A stretch of DNA of 64,000 nt from the NCBI RefSeq assembly GCF_014646915.1, contig NZ_BMOE01000001.1, positions 462,568 to 526,567 on the forward strand. The letters run 5' to 3'. How positions within the stretch are numbered: position 1 is the first letter of the stretch; each line of letters opens with the position of its first letter. The position numbers and the translations under genes are program-made. The notes beneath the pieces were generated by a model that was given only the letters and a program-made list of their open reading frames with translations, was not told where the DNA came from and made no database searches. Of this stretch, positions 1-9,159 are shown in pieces. The DNA comes from Deinococcus aquiradiocola (GTDB lineage: Bacteria > Deinococcota > Deinococci > Deinococcales > Deinococcaceae).

Positions 1-1
1 C

Positions 2-718
2 ATCGTGCTGCACGTGGACGGCCGGGACGGGCCGGACGGGGGGTCGCGCGAAGCGGTCGGTCTGGAACTGCAGGGAGCGGATCACGGCGGCGTGGTGCGG
101 CTGCACACGCTGAGGCAGCAGCGGGACCAGGCGACGCCCAACGCGGCGCTCGCGGACTTCGTGAGTGCCGGTCCCGGCGACCACGCGGGCCTGTTCGCGG
201 TCGCCATTCACGGCGCGGAGGCCCTGAGTGCGGCGTTCGAGGCGCAGCACGACGATTACAGCAGCATCATGGTGAAGGCCCTCGCGGACCGGCTCGCGGA
301 GGCGTTCGCGGAGAAGCTGCATCAGGACGTGCGTCGCGAGCACTGGGGGTACGCGCCGGACGAGGCGCTGGACACGGACGCCCTGATCCGCGAGAAGTAC
401 CGCGGCATCCGGCCCGCGCCCGGCTACCCCGCCCAGCCGGACCACACCGAGAAACGCACGCTGTTCGAGGTGCTGGCCCTGCACGAGGTCGGGATGGCCC
501 TCACGGAGAGCTGCGCCATGACGCCTGCCGCGGCCGTGTCCGGCGTGTACCTCGCTCATCCGGACGCGCGCTACATGGCGCTCGGCCGGATCGGGCAGGA
601 TCAGGTGGAGGACTACGCGCGCCGCAAGGGCTGGACGCGCGCCGAGACGGAACGCTGGCTCGCCCCGAACCTCGCGTACGACCCCGCCCCGGCCGTCCTG
701 CCCGTCAGCGCCGACTGA
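2..718 (+). CDS. metH: Cobalamin-dependent methionine synthase, C-terminal part (cut by window edge)
   Basis: This is the 3' end of MetH; the 5' part lies outside the window and frame 2 is open from base 2. The visible part is the AdoMet-binding reactivation domain, which re-methylates the cobalamin cofactor after it is oxidised. The family's RxxxGY AdoMet-binding motif is present as RPAPGYP (coding about 410-430), followed by the conserved HTEK and the [21 protein letters not shown] block. The protein ends about 25 residues after that domain, as expected for full-length MetH. A methylenetetrahydrofolate reductase follows 160 bp downstream on the same strand, so the two genes supply and use methyl-THF for methionine synthesis. 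Confidence 0.93.
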   Translation: MVLHVDGRDGPDGGSREAVGLELQGADHGGVVRLHTLRQQRDQATPNAALADFVSAGPGDHAGLFAVAIHGAEALSAAFEAQHDDYSSIMVKALADRLAEAFAEKLHQDVRREHWGYAPDEALDTDALIREKYRGIRPAPGYPAQPDHTEKRTLFEVLALHEVGMALTESCAMTPAAAVSGVYLAHPDARYMALGRIGQDQVEDYARRKGWTRAETERWLAPNLAYDPAPAVLPVSAD

Positions 719-877
719 CGCCCACCGCCGCCGGACCGTCACGCGACCCTTCGCGCGGCCCGGTCAGGCGGCCCCTGCCCGTACCCGCCCCTACCTGTAC
801 CCGCTCCTTCCCGGCGGTCCGATCTGCCGCACCGTTCCGGCTCGGCCGCCGCCCCGTTCAAGGACGTTCCCTTCACC

Positions 878-1648
878 ATGACCGACACCAGCCTGCCCGC
901 CGCGTCCCGCATCGCCGTCGAACTCGTCCCGCGCAGCCGCAGCGCCCTGAATGCCGAACTGGAGGCCGTGCGCGCCCTGGGTGGCGTGCAGACCGTGAAC
1001 ATTCCGGACCTGCTGCGGTACTCCATGCGCAGCTGGCAGGGGTGCGCGGTGGCGCGCGAGCACTTCGCTCACCCCATCCCGCACATCCGAGCGATCGACA
1101 TCGATCCCCGGCGGCCGCTGCCCATGGCGGACGCCATCGACGCGGCGGGCCTGACCGAGGTGCTCGTGATCGAGGGCGACCCGCCCGCCGACATGGGGCA
1201 CCGCACGTACCCCGTCACGAGCCTGGAGATCATCCGGAAGTTCCGGCGCGAGATGCCGCACGTGACGGTCTGGGCGGGCCTCGACCCGTACCGGCAGAGC
1301 TTCGCGCGGGAACGCGACTACGCCGAGGCGAAACTGGAGGCGGGCGCGGTGGGGCTGTTCACGCAGCCGTTCTTCGACGTGCGGATGCTGGAGGTGTGGA
1401 GCGAGCTGCTGCCGGACGCTCAGGTGTTCTGGGGCGCGACGAGCGTCACGAGCGAGAGCAGCCTGAGCTACTGGCAGAACCGCAACAAGGCCGTGTTCCC
1501 GAAGGGCTTTCAGCCGACGCTGGACTGGAACCGGCAGTTCGCGCGGGAGCTGCTGGCCTTCGCGCGCGCGACGGGCAGTCACGCGTACTTCATGCCGGTC
1601 CGGGTGAGCGTGGAGTCGTACCTGAGCGGGGTGCTGACGGGCGAGTGA
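878..1648 (+). CDS. metF: Methylenetetrahydrofolate reductase family protein
   Basis: This 256-residue protein belongs to the MetF/MTHFR TIM-barrel family, which reduces 5,10-methylene-THF to 5-methyl-THF using FAD. Family blocks visible are EGDPP near residue 107, the GAVGLFTQPFFD strand (family consensus GA.. ITQ.FFD) near residue 162 and a C-terminal NxxFARELL helix. It is shorter than the roughly 295 residues of E. coli MetF. The ATG has an AAGGA ribosome-binding site about 12 bases upstream. It directly follows metH, whose methyl donor it makes. The MTHFR family call is firm; full enzymatic equivalence is inferred because of the short length. Confidence 0.85.
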   Translation: MTDTSLPAASRIAVELVPRSRSALNAELEAVRALGGVQTVNIPDLLRYSMRSWQGCAVAREHFAHPIPHIRAIDIDPRRPLPMADAIDAAGLTEVLVIEGDPPADMGHRTYPVTSLEIIRKFRREMPHVTVWAGLDPYRQSFARERDYAEAKLEAGAVGLFTQPFFDVRMLEVWSELLPDAQVFWGATSVTSESSLSYWQNRNKAVFPKGFQPTLDWNRQFARELLAFARATGSHAYFMPVRVSVESYLSGVLTGE

Positions 1649-1719
1649 CGGGTGGACGGGGTTCTGCCCTGCCTGGAGGGTCCGCGTGAGGGCTCTGCGT
1701 CTGTACGGAACCGGCGTTG

Positions 1720-1727
1720 TATAAAAT
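1720..1727 (+). promoter_or_regulatory. Candidate -10 element TATAAAAT
   Basis: An unusually AT-rich octamer, TATAAAAT, lies in the 142-bp gap between metF and the next gene. The next gene has its own -10 box at 1779-1784, so this could be an extra upstream promoter. I see no convincing -35 partner. Confidence 0.35.
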
Positions 1728-1790
1728 ACCTGCGCGGGCGCGGGGCGGCGGTCCTGGCCCTGACGTGCCCGCACGTACTACACTGGCCTG

Positions 1791-2441
1791 ATGACCAAAG
1801 GCAGAAAACCTTCCAGCAAGTCGGCGCGGCCCGCATCCAAGTCGGCGGCCGCCGCCGACGCGGCCGGCGCCCGCGTCCAGGGACAGGGCTCGCGCTCGAA
1901 GGCCGACGGCAAACTGCACATCCGTCCCGGCAGCGTCCGCAAACCCAAGACCGACAACCGCCCCGCGCCCGCCAGCCGCCGCGCCCCCACCGAACAGCCC
2001 GGCGAGGCCGAACAGGCCCCCGCCCGCACCGGCGCGCGCCGCCCCAACCCGCCGCGCCAGCGCGGCCCGCAGCTCGACACGCCCGCCCCCGGCGCCACCT
2101 TCCGCGACCGGGACGGCAAGGTCCACACCTTCCCCGACAGCGCCCTGAAACGCATCGCCGCCAAAATCCTGACCGACAAGGGCAAGAAGTGGCGCTACCG
2201 TCCCTTCAGCTTCCCGATCTACTCGCCGAGCGGCAACGAGCAGGAATTCCACTTCGACTTCTACGTGTACGACAACATGGACAGCGTCATGAAACTGATC
2301 CTGCTCATGCCGCGCGAGTCGCGCGACGTGTGGGACCGCGTGGGACGCTTCAAGCAGCAGTACCCCATGTACCACTACGAACTGTGGACGCCCGACCACA
2401 TCGCGCGCCTGCAGGGCCCGCGCGGCTCGCTCGGCTGGTAG
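1791..2441 (+). CDS. Conserved hypothetical protein with disordered basic N-terminus
   Basis: This 216-residue protein is not recognised. The first ~95 residues are low-complexity and rich in Lys, Ser, Ala, Pro and Arg, with no predicted fold. The C-terminal ~115 residues look like a compact domain, starting at [20 protein letters not shown] and rich in aromatic residues ([20 protein letters not shown]). The start is a leaderless ATG: a TACACT -10 box at 1779-1784 ends six bases before it. A strong terminator hairpin follows the stop, so it is a single-gene unit. The basic tail suggests binding to nucleic acid or another polyanion, but that is only inference. Confidence 0.7.
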   Translation: MTKGRKPSSKSARPASKSAAAADAAGARVQGQGSRSKADGKLHIRPGSVRKPKTDNRPAPASRRAPTEQPGEAEQAPARTGARRPNPPRQRGPQLDTPAPGATFRDRDGKVHTFPDSALKRIAAKILTDKGKKWRYRPFSFPIYSPSGNEQEFHFDFYVYDNMDSVMKLILLMPRESRDVWDRVGRFKQQYPMYHYELWTPDHIARLQGPRGSLGW

Positions 2442-2450
2442 GTGCGGCGC

Positions 2451-2489
2451 GTGAGCGGCCCGCACGCCCACCGGGTGCGGGCCGCTCAC
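2451..2489 (+). terminator. Rho-independent terminator after the 1791-2441 gene
   Basis: A perfect 15-bp stem (2451-2465 pairing with 2475-2489) with a 9-base loop is followed by GTTTG. It starts ten bases after the stop codon, and the khpA promoter begins eight bases beyond it. Confidence 0.8.
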
Positions 2490-2509
2490 CGTTTGCTATA
2501 GTGCGCCTC

Positions 2510-2752
2510 ATGCCGACAGACCCCGCCGACCTCACCCTGTTCCTGGCCCAGAGCATCGTGGAGCAGCCCGCCGCGGTGCGGGTCTCCCGGCGCGGCCCCA
2601 ACGTCATGGTCAAGGTCTCCCCCGGCGAGGAAGGCCGCCTGATCGGCCGTCAGGGGCGCGTCATCCAGGCCATGCGCACCCTCGTCCGCGCCGTGTGCGA
2701 CCCCCAGGAACGCCTGAACGTCGATCTCGACGCCCCCAAGAAGGAACGATAA
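2510..2752 (+). CDS. khpA: KH-domain RNA-binding protein KhpA
   Basis: This is an 80-residue single KH-domain protein of the KhpA/YlqC family, a small RNA chaperone that in other bacteria pairs with KhpB and affects cell division and elongation. The KH signature is GRLIGRQGRVIQAMRTLV, with the expected GxxG loop (GRQG). The ATG is leaderless: TATAGT at 2497-2502 ends seven bases upstream. It sits directly before rimM and trmD, the conserved order rpsP-khpA-rimM-trmD of many bacteria, although rpsP is missing here. An AAGGA near its 3' end is positioned to serve rimM. Confidence 0.92.
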   Translation: MPTDPADLTLFLAQSIVEQPAAVRVSRRGPNVMVKVSPGEEGRLIGRQGRVIQAMRTLVRAVCDPQERLNVDLDAPKKER

Positions 2753-2786
2753 CCCTCTGAACATCCTGCCTCCCGACCTGACCCGC

Positions 2787-3311
2787 GTGGGTCACCTGAT
2801 GGCCCCTCACGGACTCCGGGGGGCCATGAAACTGTTCGTGATCGGCGACGCCGACCAGCTGCTCGGCCTGAAACGCCTGTACCTCGAAGGGCACGGGTGG
2901 CGCCGCGTGACCACCATCCAGGCGCAGGGGCCCGGCGTGACCGTACAGCTGTCCGGCACCGACACGCGCGAGGACGCGCTGACGCTGAGGAACGTGAACG
3001 TCTACGCCCACGACCGCGAGCTGCCGCCGCTGGACGATGGGCAGTTCTACTACCACGAACTGCGTGGCCTGCCCGTCGAGACGGCCACGGGCGAACGGCT
3101 GGGCGAGGTGACGGACGTGCTGGACATGGGTCACCAGGACCTGCTGGTGGTGCGGCACGCGGGCGGCGAGGCGCTCGTGCCGCTGCAGGCCCCGTACGTG
3201 CGCGTGCGGCGAGGCCTGGAGGTCACGCTGCTGGACAGCGCGCCCGACGGCCTGATCGGCGGGCAGGCGGACGTCGTGACGCCCAGCGCCGAACCGGAGG
3301 ACGACGCTTGA
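2787..3311 (+). CDS. rimM: 16S rRNA processing protein RimM
   Basis: RimM binds ribosomal protein S19 and helps mature the 30S subunit head. The N-terminal RimM domain begins with [17 protein letters not shown], and the C-terminal PRC-barrel shows [14 protein letters not shown] and GHQDLLVVR. The length from GTG 2787 is 174 residues. The start is uncertain: no ATG, GTG or TTG lies upstream in frame, but homologues usually have several residues before the GxxxxPHG block. A CTG at 2757 would add ten residues (through NILPPDLTR) and is better placed relative to the AAGGA at 2741-2745. The 3' end overlaps trmD by four bases. Confidence 0.9.
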   Translation: MGHLMAPHGLRGAMKLFVIGDADQLLGLKRLYLEGHGWRRVTTIQAQGPGVTVQLSGTDTREDALTLRNVNVYAHDRELPPLDDGQFYYHELRGLPVETATGERLGEVTDVLDMGHQDLLVVRHAGGEALVPLQAPYVRVRRGLEVTLLDSAPDGLIGGQADVVTPSAEPEDDA

Positions 3312-4156
3312 CCCCCGAAGCGCCCGGCCACGCGGGCGGGGACGCGCTGCACTTCAGCGTGCTGACGCTCTTCCCGGAACTGCTGCGCCCCTTCACGCAG
3401 GAGGCGCTGCTGGGCCGCGCCGCCGCGAACGGCCTCCTGAAGTTCGACCTGCACGACCTGCGCGAGCACGCCGGGAACCGCTGGCGCAAGGTGGACGACA
3501 CCCCGTACGGCGGCGGGGCAGGCATGGTGATCCGCGTGGACGTGGTGGAACGCGCCCTGGCGGCCCTGCCGTCCACGCCGGACGAGGTGATCCTGCTCAC
3601 GCCCGCCGGGCAGCGCTTCGACCAGCGGCTCGCGGAGGAGCTCGCGGGCAGGCAGCACATCGCCCTGCTGTGCGGCCGGTACGAGGGCTTCGACGCGCGC
3701 GTGGAGGGCCTCGTGACGCGCGAGGTCAGCATCGGGGACTACGTGATGATGGGCGGCGAGGCGGCCGCCGCGTGCATCATGGAGGCCGTGGGCCGCCTGC
3801 GGCCCGGCGTGATCGGCGACGAGGAAAGCTGGCGGGCCGACTCGTACTCCAGCGGCCTCCTCGACTACCCGGAGTACACCCGTCCCGCCGAATGGCAGGG
3901 GCACGGCGTGCCGCAGGTGCTGATGGGCGGCAACCACGCGGCCATCACCCGCTGGCGGCGCGACCGGGCGCTGGAACGCACGCTCGCGCGCCGACCCGAC
4001 CTGCTGCCCGGCGCGGGTCTCACCCCGGAAGACAGCTCGGCCCTCCTCACGCTCGGCGTGGACGCGGACGCCCTGGCGGGCCACGGCGCGCCCCCACCGC
4101 CCACCCCGAAACGCAAACGCACCAGACGCCCGAAAACGCCACAGGAACCCGTCTAG
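3308..4156 (+). CDS. trmD: tRNA (guanine-N1)-methyltransferase TrmD
   Basis: TrmD methylates G37 of tRNAs with AdoMet, which prevents frameshifting. The protein is 282 residues with a trefoil-knot SPOUT domain. Key blocks are [33 protein letters not shown] and the GVIGDEESW...[10 protein letters not shown] linker. The C-terminal tail is rich in Lys, Arg and Pro, longer than usual and probably disordered. Translation starts at TTG 3308, overlapping the rimM stop (TTGA), so the two genes are coupled. The rimM-trmD order is a universal bacterial arrangement. Confidence 0.95.
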   Translation: MTPEAPGHAGGDALHFSVLTLFPELLRPFTQEALLGRAAANGLLKFDLHDLREHAGNRWRKVDDTPYGGGAGMVIRVDVVERALAALPSTPDEVILLTPAGQRFDQRLAEELAGRQHIALLCGRYEGFDARVEGLVTREVSIGDYVMMGGEAAAACIMEAVGRLRPGVIGDEESWRADSYSSGLLDYPEYTRPAEWQGHGVPQVLMGGNHAAITRWRRDRALERTLARRPDLLPGAGLTPEDSSALLTLGVDADALAGHGAPPPPTPKRKRTRRPKTPQEPV

Positions 4157-4216
4157 GACACGGTTTGTAACACAAGATGATATGTGAGGGCGCCTCAGCG
4201 TCCAGCATGAAGTCAA

Positions 4217-4828
4217 ATGTCCCCGCCCACCACGCCACTCTTCCCGCTGCCCGATCTGGTGCTGTTCCCAGGACTGGTCCTCCCCCTCTACGTGTTCGAA
4301 CAGCGGTACCGGGACCTGCTCGCCGACACGCGCCGCAGCGGCGAACCGTTCGGCATCGTCCGCATCCTCGAAGCGGCGGACGCGGCCCCGGGCAAACCCT
4401 TCCACGAGCGCGTGGCCCGCGTCGGCACGCTCGCCCACCTGCGCAACGTGACCGACCACGACGACGGCACGGCCAGCATCGTCGTGGTCGGCGGAGAACG
4501 CTTCCGTATCCAGTCGTTCGACACCACGCGCTCGTACCTGAGCGCCGTGGTGCAGGAAGACCCGCTGCCCGGCGGTCCCGGCCAGGAGGACATGACGGGC
4601 GCCCTGTCGCGCCGCCTGCTGGACGGCCTGCTCCGCACGCGCCCGCAGGACGCCGAAGCGATCCGCGAGCACGCCCCGCACGACCCGCTGCTGCTCGCCA
4701 GTTTCGCCGCGACGCTCCTCCCCCTGAACGGCGACCAGCGCGAACAGGCGCTCGACACCATCGACCTGATGGACCGCCTGGAGACCCTGATCTCGTTCCT
4801 GCCGAGAGACGAACGCGCCCTGAACTGA
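4217..4828 (+). CDS. LON substrate-binding domain protein
   Basis: This 203-residue protein consists of a LON N-terminal (PUA-like) domain without the AAA+ or protease domains. The family opening is clear: [27 protein letters not shown], followed by GIV and the [11 protein letters not shown] strand near residue 97. Stand-alone LON domain proteins are common in bacteria and are thought to bind unfolded or modified proteins; their precise role is unknown. The stretch just upstream (about 4160-4195) is locally AT-rich and probably holds the promoter, but no clean -10/start arrangement is visible. An alternative in-frame start was not found. Confidence 0.85.
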   Translation: MSPPTTPLFPLPDLVLFPGLVLPLYVFEQRYRDLLADTRRSGEPFGIVRILEAADAAPGKPFHERVARVGTLAHLRNVTDHDDGTASIVVVGGERFRIQSFDTTRSYLSAVVQEDPLPGGPGQEDMTGALSRRLLDGLLRTRPQDAEAIREHAPHDPLLLASFAATLLPLNGDQREQALDTIDLMDRLETLISFLPRDERALN

Positions 4829-4847
4829 CACGCCTTCCGCAATGAGG

Positions 4848-4880
4848 CGAGGCGGCCCCCCTGTCCGGTGGGCCGCCTCG
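4848..4880. terminator. Bidirectional terminator between convergent genes
   Basis: A perfect 11-bp stem (4848-4858 with 4870-4880) and an 11-base loop sit between the LON-domain gene and the minus-strand aminotransferase, which end 20 bp and 17 bp away. Confidence 0.75.
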
Positions 4881-4896
4881 TTGCCGTGGTGGCGGT

Positions 4897-6075
4897 TCAG
4901 CCTTTCAGGGCTTCCCACGCGGCGGCGACGCCTGCTCCGCGCGTGAACGTGACACCCAGCGCCTCGAAGGCGTCCTCCATGACGCCTGCGATGGCGAGCG
5001 CGTCGTAACGGTCAGCGTAGCCCATGTTGGACACGCGGAACACCGTGTCCTCATGCGGCGCCTGGCCGGGCAGGGCGCGCTGGCCCATCGCGGCGAGCTG
5101 CGCGGCGACGGCCCGCCCGCCGAGCCCTTCGGGGGGGCACAGGACGGCGACGGCGGGGCTGGTGCGGCTCGCCCAGGGGCGCGCGCCGATGGCGGTGCCG
5201 GCCGCGAGGAGCGCGTCGTTCTGGCGGCGCTTCTCGGCCCACAGCACCTCGCGCGGGACGCTCAGCAGTCGCTCCAGCGACGCGCTGAGCGCGTAGATGA
5301 GGTTGATGGCGGGCGTCTGCGGAGTGTTCCCGGCCTTCTGGCCCTTCAGTTCGCGCTGCATGTCGAGGTAGAAGCCGCGCGGCGTGTTCGGGATGAGGCG
5401 CTCCTGCACCTCGGGGCTGAAGAGCAGCAGGCCCAGGCCGGGCGGGGTGGCGGTGCCCTTCTGGCTGCCGGACACGATCACGTCCACGCCCCACGCGTCC
5501 GGGCGGAGTTCCGCGACGCCGTAGCTGGTGATGCAGTCCGCGATGACGATCAGGTCGGGGTTGCGGGCCTTCGCGGCGGCCGTGATGGCCTGCAGGTCGT
5601 GCAGCGCGCCGGTACTCGTCTCGCTGTGCGTCACGAGCAGGGTGTGCGCGTCCCGCGCGGCGTCCGCGACTTCCTGCGGGTCGAGCACCTCGCCCCAGGG
5701 TCTGCTGACGAGGTGCGTGTCGTACCCGAAGCGGCCCGCCATCTCGCCCCAGCGTTCGCTGAACTTCCCGGCCTGGGCGCTCACAACCTTCGCGCCGCCC
5801 GGCACGAGGCTCACGAGGGCACCCTCGAAGGCGGCGGTGCCGCTGCCCGTCACGATCACGGACTCGTAGCCGGGCGCGTCCAGCAGTTCGCTCAGCTGCG
5901 CGCGCGCCTGCATGAGTTTCGCGACGCCTTCCGGCGCGCGGTGGTGCATCTGCGGCTGCGCGAGCTGCGCGAGGACGCGCGGCTCCACCTCGACCGGGCC
6001 GGGCGCGATCAGGCGTTGACGGTTCAGGGGCACGTGAGCGGGCTGGGTCGGGGTGGGCTGGGGTTGGTCGGCCAT
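4897..6075 (-). CDS. Class V aminotransferase (serine-glyoxylate / alanine-glyoxylate type)
   Basis: This 392-residue PLP enzyme belongs to aminotransferase class V, in the branch containing serine-pyruvate, alanine-glyoxylate and phosphoserine-like transaminases. Visible blocks are [14 protein letters not shown] at the N-terminus, [11 protein letters not shown], the DCITSYG cofactor-binding strand and [13 protein letters not shown], in which K is the expected PLP Schiff-base lysine. The start is set at ATG 6075, preceded by GGAGG; longer readings have no ribosome-binding site. It lies downstream of serA on the same strand, so a role in serine or glycine metabolism is plausible, but the amino donor cannot be read from sequence. 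Confidence 0.85.
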   Translation of the reverse strand: MADQPQPTPTQPAHVPLNRQRLIAPGPVEVEPRVLAQLAQPQMHHRAPEGVAKLMQARAQLSELLDAPGYESVIVTGSGTAAFEGALVSLVPGGAKVVSAQAGKFSERWGEMAGRFGYDTHLVSRPWGEVLDPQEVADAARDAHTLLVTHSETSTGALHDLQAITAAAKARNPDLIVIADCITSYGVAELRPDAWGVDVIVSGSQKGTATPPGLGLLLFSPEVQERLIPNTPRGFYLDMQRELKGQKAGNTPQTPAINLIYALSASLERLLSVPREVLWAEKRRQNDALLAAGTAIGARPWASRTSPAVAVLCPPEGLGGRAVAAQLAAMGQRALPGQAPHEDTVFRVSNMGYADRYDALAIAGVMEDAFEALGVTFTRGAGVAAAWEALKG

Positions 6076-6142
6076 GCCTCCATTGTGCAGGCTGCGGGCG
6101 GGCCGGGCGCGGGACCGGTCAGGACAAGCCCGCGCGCGGCAG

Positions 6143-6200
6143 AGGGCGGGGCGGCAGAGGGCGGAGCGCCCCACCACGTGCCGGTGAGGCGCCCCGCCCT
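6143..6200 (-). terminator. GC-rich hairpin downstream of serA (candidate terminator)
   Basis: An 11-bp inverted repeat (6143-6153 with 6190-6200) spans a 36-base loop that itself contains a near-duplicate of a GGCAGAGGGCGG unit. It lies between repeat copy 1 and the aminotransferase start. There is no clear U-tract, so the terminator role is tentative. Confidence 0.35.
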
Positions 6201-6209
6201 CCCAGGGTC

Positions 6210-6379
6210 GTACGGTGTTGATCCGATTCCAGGGATTCCGGAAAAAGCACAGGCATCCCTTCTTGGGCAGAACGGACGCCCTACAGGACGCCTGCCCGCT
6301 TCCATCTCCCCCAAACCGTACTTTTTGGTACTCGCTTCGCTCGGCTGAACTCCAAACGTTCAGCTCAACACCGGATCAG
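6210..6379. repeat. Interspersed palindromic repeat, copy 1
   Basis: This is a copy of a family found seven times in this window. It runs from TACGGTGTTGATCCGATTCC on the left to the hairpin CTGAACTCCAAACGTTCAG and the end CCGGATCAG on the right. Internally it carries the optional GGGCAG...CTGCCC module (about 6264-6302). The right end overlaps the stop codon of serA: TCA at 6376-6378 is serA's TGA read on the minus strand. It fills most of the serA-aminotransferase gap. Confidence 0.9.
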
Positions 6380-8001
6380 ACGCGGACGAGGAAGGCCGAG
6401 TCGATCACGTCGAGGTCACGGACCGCCTGCAGCTGCTCGGCGTTCAGGCCCTCGTCGAGCGTGAGGGTGAACAGCGCCTGCCCGCCGCGTTCGGCACGGC
6501 CGAGTGCCATCCCGGCGATGTTGATGCCCCACGTGCCGAGCAGGTTCGAGAGCTTCGCGACGGCGCCCGGCTTGTCCTGGTTGGACGCGATCAGGATGAA
6601 GCCCTCCGGCTGGAGTTCCACGCGGAAGTCCCGCAGGCGCGTCAGGCGGGCGCTGCGTCCGAAGACCGTGCCGCCCACCGTGCGGGTACGGTCGCGGTCG
6701 TCGCCGTGCACGACGGCCTTCACGATCACTTCCGTCTGGTAGTCGGGGCTTTCCGGCACCTCGCGGATCGCGAGGCTCAGGCCGCGCTCGCGGGCGAGGG
6801 CGCGGGCGTTGATCATGTTGGGGTGCTCGTCGGTGCTGCCGCTCAGGTACCCGACCAGCAGGCTCGACACGACGGGCGCAGGGTCCGCCGGGAACTCCCC
6901 ACGGAACGTGATCTCCAGTTCCTCTGCGCCGGGAATGAGCTGCGCGAGGATCTTCCCGAGCTTCCCACCGAGCTCCAGGTACCCGCCGAGCGCCTCCATG
7001 GTCTTGGCGTCCAGGGCGGGCGCGTTCACGGCGCCCTTGCTGACGTCGCCCTTCAGGGCCGCGAGGACGCGCTCCACGATCTCCGCACCGACGCGTTCCT
7101 GCGCCTCGAAGGTGTTCGCGCCGAGGTGCGCGGTGATGCCGAGGTTCGGGGCGGTCAGGAAGATGTGGTCCGGGGTGGGCGGCTCGTCCACGAACACGTC
7201 CACGCCTGCCGCGAACAGGTGTCCGCTCGTCAGGGCGTCCACGAGCGCCTGCTCGTCGATGATGCCGCCGCGCGCGGCGTTCACGGCGATCGCGCCGGGC
7301 CGGAGTTTCGCGAGTTCCTCCGCGCCGATCATGCCGCGCGTCTCGTCCGTCAGGGGCGTGTGCACCGTGATGGCGTCCACCTGCGCGAGCAGCTCGTCGA
7401 GCGTCTCGGCGCGCCGCACGTCCAGACGCTCGAACTTCGTTTCGGGCACGTACGGGTCGTATGCGACGACGTTCATCCGCAGGCCCTGCGCGCGGCTCGC
7501 GACGATGCTGCCGATGCGGCCCAGGCCCACGATGCCGAGCGTGCGGTCCTTGAGTTCCTGCCCCAGGTACTTGCGGTCCCACACGCCCGCCCGCGTGCGG
7601 CTGTCGCTGCGCACGAGACCGCGCGCGGCGGCCATGAGGTGCATGACGGCCAGCTCCGCCGCCGAGACGTTGTTGCTCTCGGGCGCGTTCAGGATCAGCA
7701 GGCCGCGCAGCGACGCGTAATCCAGGTCAATGTTGTCCACGCCGACCCCGCCGCGCCCCACGACCTTCAGGCGCTCGCCCGCCGCGTCGATCAGTTCACG
7801 GTCGACCTTGGTGCGGCTGCGGGTGATGAGCGCGTCGAACTCCGGGAGGCGGCGCAGGATCTCCTCGCGCGGCATGTTCGCCACGTACTCGATGTCGTAC
7901 CCGTCGTGCTCGAGGTTGCCGGGGTTCATCTCGTCGCAGATCAGCACGCGGAACGGTTGCGTCTGGGTGCTGCCGGGCAAGGTGGGGGCGGGATTGGTCA
8001 T
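6376..8001 (-). CDS. serA: D-3-phosphoglycerate dehydrogenase
   Basis: SerA catalyses the first step of serine synthesis, oxidising 3-phosphoglycerate to 3-phosphohydroxypyruvate with NAD+. The 541-residue protein is the long (type I) form: substrate domain, NAD domain with GIVGLGRIGS, catalytic RGGIIDEQAL and the ITAHLGANTFEAQ histidine, then an intervening ASB domain and a C-terminal ACT domain (ILIASNQDKPGAVAKLSNLL) that normally binds serine as feedback inhibitor. Start ATG 8001 is leaderless, with a TACGCT box at 8008-8013. The TGA stop is contributed by repeat copy 1. A possible PLP partner of the pathway lies downstream. Confidence 0.96.
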   Translation of the reverse strand: MTNPAPTLPGSTQTQPFRVLICDEMNPGNLEHDGYDIEYVANMPREEILRRLPEFDALITRSRTKVDRELIDAAGERLKVVGRGGVGVDNIDLDYASLRGLLILNAPESNNVSAAELAVMHLMAAARGLVRSDSRTRAGVWDRKYLGQELKDRTLGIVGLGRIGSIVASRAQGLRMNVVAYDPYVPETKFERLDVRRAETLDELLAQVDAITVHTPLTDETRGMIGAEELAKLRPGAIAVNAARGGIIDEQALVDALTSGHLFAAGVDVFVDEPPTPDHIFLTAPNLGITAHLGANTFEAQERVGAEIVERVLAALKGDVSKGAVNAPALDAKTMEALGGYLELGGKLGKILAQLIPGAEELEITFRGEFPADPAPVVSSLLVGYLSGSTDEHPNMINARALARERGLSLAIREVPESPDYQTEVIVKAVVHGDDRDRTRTVGGTVFGRSARLTRLRDFRVELQPEGFILIASNQDKPGAVAKLSNLLGTWGINIAGMALGRAERGGQALFTLTLDEGLNAEQLQAVRDLDVIDSAFLVRV

Positions 8002-8080
8002 GGACCCAGCGTACCGCCTGAGCACGGGCACGGCGGGCATTTGTCTGGGGGGCGCGCGTCCCGCCTGCCCCGGCCGGATT

Positions 8081-8680
8081 TCAGAGGTCGGCGTCCGTGC
8101 CGAGCGCCTGCTTCAGCAGCTTCCGGTACGCCGCTGCGCCGAGTTCGTACGTGCCGAAGCGGGCGAGGTGCGGGTTCTGGATCTGCGCGTCGAGGAACAC
8201 GAACCCCTGCGCGGTGAGGTGCCGGGACAGCTGCACGAGCGCGACCTTGGAGGCGTGCGTGACGCGGTGGTACATGGTCTCGCCGATGAACGCGCCGCCC
8301 AGCACGAGGCCCAGCACGCCGCCTGCCAGCTGTCCGTCCTGCCACGTCTCGAAGCTGTGCGCGAGGCCCGTCCGGTGCAGGTGCAGGTAGATGTCGGCCA
8401 GTTCGTCGCTGATCCACGTCTCGTCTGCCGGGCGGTCGCGGCACCCGGCGAGCACGCCGGCGAAATCCATGTCGACGGCCACCTGGAAGCGCCCGATCTG
8501 GCGTCTGAGGCTGGTGGGGACGTGCAGGTCCGCGCCGAGCGGGACGAGGGCGCGCGTGCCGACCGTGTACCACTGCAGGCCGTCGCCGTTGTCCATCAGG
8601 AAGGACCCGCCCGCGTACCCGCGTGCGATCTCGCGCGTGAGCGGGTCCGGGTGATGCAGGAAGGGGTCGGCGGTCGGCAA
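8081..8680 (-). CDS. aat: Leucyl/phenylalanyl-tRNA-protein transferase
   Basis: Aat transfers Leu or Phe from tRNA to proteins with N-terminal Arg or Lys, marking them for ClpS/ClpAP degradation. Family blocks are FLHHPDPLTREIARGYAGGSF near the N-terminus, TWISDELADIYLHLHRTGLAHSFE, GVLGLVLGGAFIGETMYHR and the closing FVFLDAQIQNPHLARFG. At 199 residues it is shorter than the 234-residue E. coli enzyme. The start is TTG 8680, one base after the stop of the upstream thioesterase gene, so it is probably translated by coupling; no other start fits the conserved N-terminus. Confidence 0.93.
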   Translation of the reverse strand: MPTADPFLHHPDPLTREIARGYAGGSFLMDNGDGLQWYTVGTRALVPLGADLHVPTSLRRQIGRFQVAVDMDFAGVLAGCRDRPADETWISDELADIYLHLHRTGLAHSFETWQDGQLAGGVLGLVLGGAFIGETMYHRVTHASKVALVQLSRHLTAQGFVFLDAQIQNPHLARFGTYELGAAAYRKLLKQALGTDADL

Positions 8681-8681
8681 T

Positions 8682-9134
8682 TCAGCCGTCCGTGCGGGGG
8701 GCGGCTCTGGGGTACAGGACGGCCTGCGTGCAGCGGAAGAGGGCCATGACGTTCCCCTGCTCGTTGCGGACTTCGGCGTCCCAGACCTGCGTGGTGCGGC
8801 CCGCGTGGACGGGGCGGGCTTCGCAGGTGACGCGGCCTGCGCGGGCCGTGCCGAGGAAGTTGCTTTTCAGTTCGATGGTCGTGAAGCCGTTCGCGCCGTC
8901 CGGCAGGAGCAGGCGGCAGCCGTACCCGCAGGCGGTGTCGGCGAGCGCGATGACGGACGCGGCGTGCAGGAAGCCGTTGGGGGCCATGAGTTCCGGACGG
9001 ACCGTCAGTTCGGCCTTCACGGTGTCGGGCGTCAGTTCGGTGAAGGCGATGCCGATCAGGCCGGGCAGGTGGCCTTCGCTGCGGGCGTTGACGTTGCTCA
9101 GCAGGTCGGCCTGGGGGAGGTCGCGTTCGTTCAC
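8682..9134 (-). CDS. PaaI-type hotdog thioesterase
   Basis: This 150-residue protein has the hotdog fold of the PaaI/YdiI acyl-CoA thioesterase group. Family features are GIAFTELTPDTVKAELTVRPEL, NGFLHAASVIALADTACGYGC (the catalytic helix with N, G, H and D/T positions) and KSNFLGTARAGRVTCEARPVHAGRTTQVWDAEV. The GTG start at 9134 is leaderless, with TACACT at 9141-9146 ending six bases before it. It forms a two-gene unit with aat. The physiological acyl-CoA substrate is unknown. Confidence 0.87.
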   Translation of the reverse strand: MNERDLPQADLLSNVNARSEGHLPGLIGIAFTELTPDTVKAELTVRPELMAPNGFLHAASVIALADTACGYGCRLLLPDGANGFTTIELKSNFLGTARAGRVTCEARPVHAGRTTQVWDAEVRNEQGNVMALFRCTQAVLYPRAAPRTDG

Positions 9135-9159
9135 CGGGTCAGTGTAGCGCCGCGCCGCT

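Noticed and set aside
3131..4918. A 595-codon minus-strand open frame opposite trmD and the LON-domain gene
   Set aside because: It is antisense to genes with clear family motifs, and its translation is low-complexity; long shadow frames are expected at this base composition.
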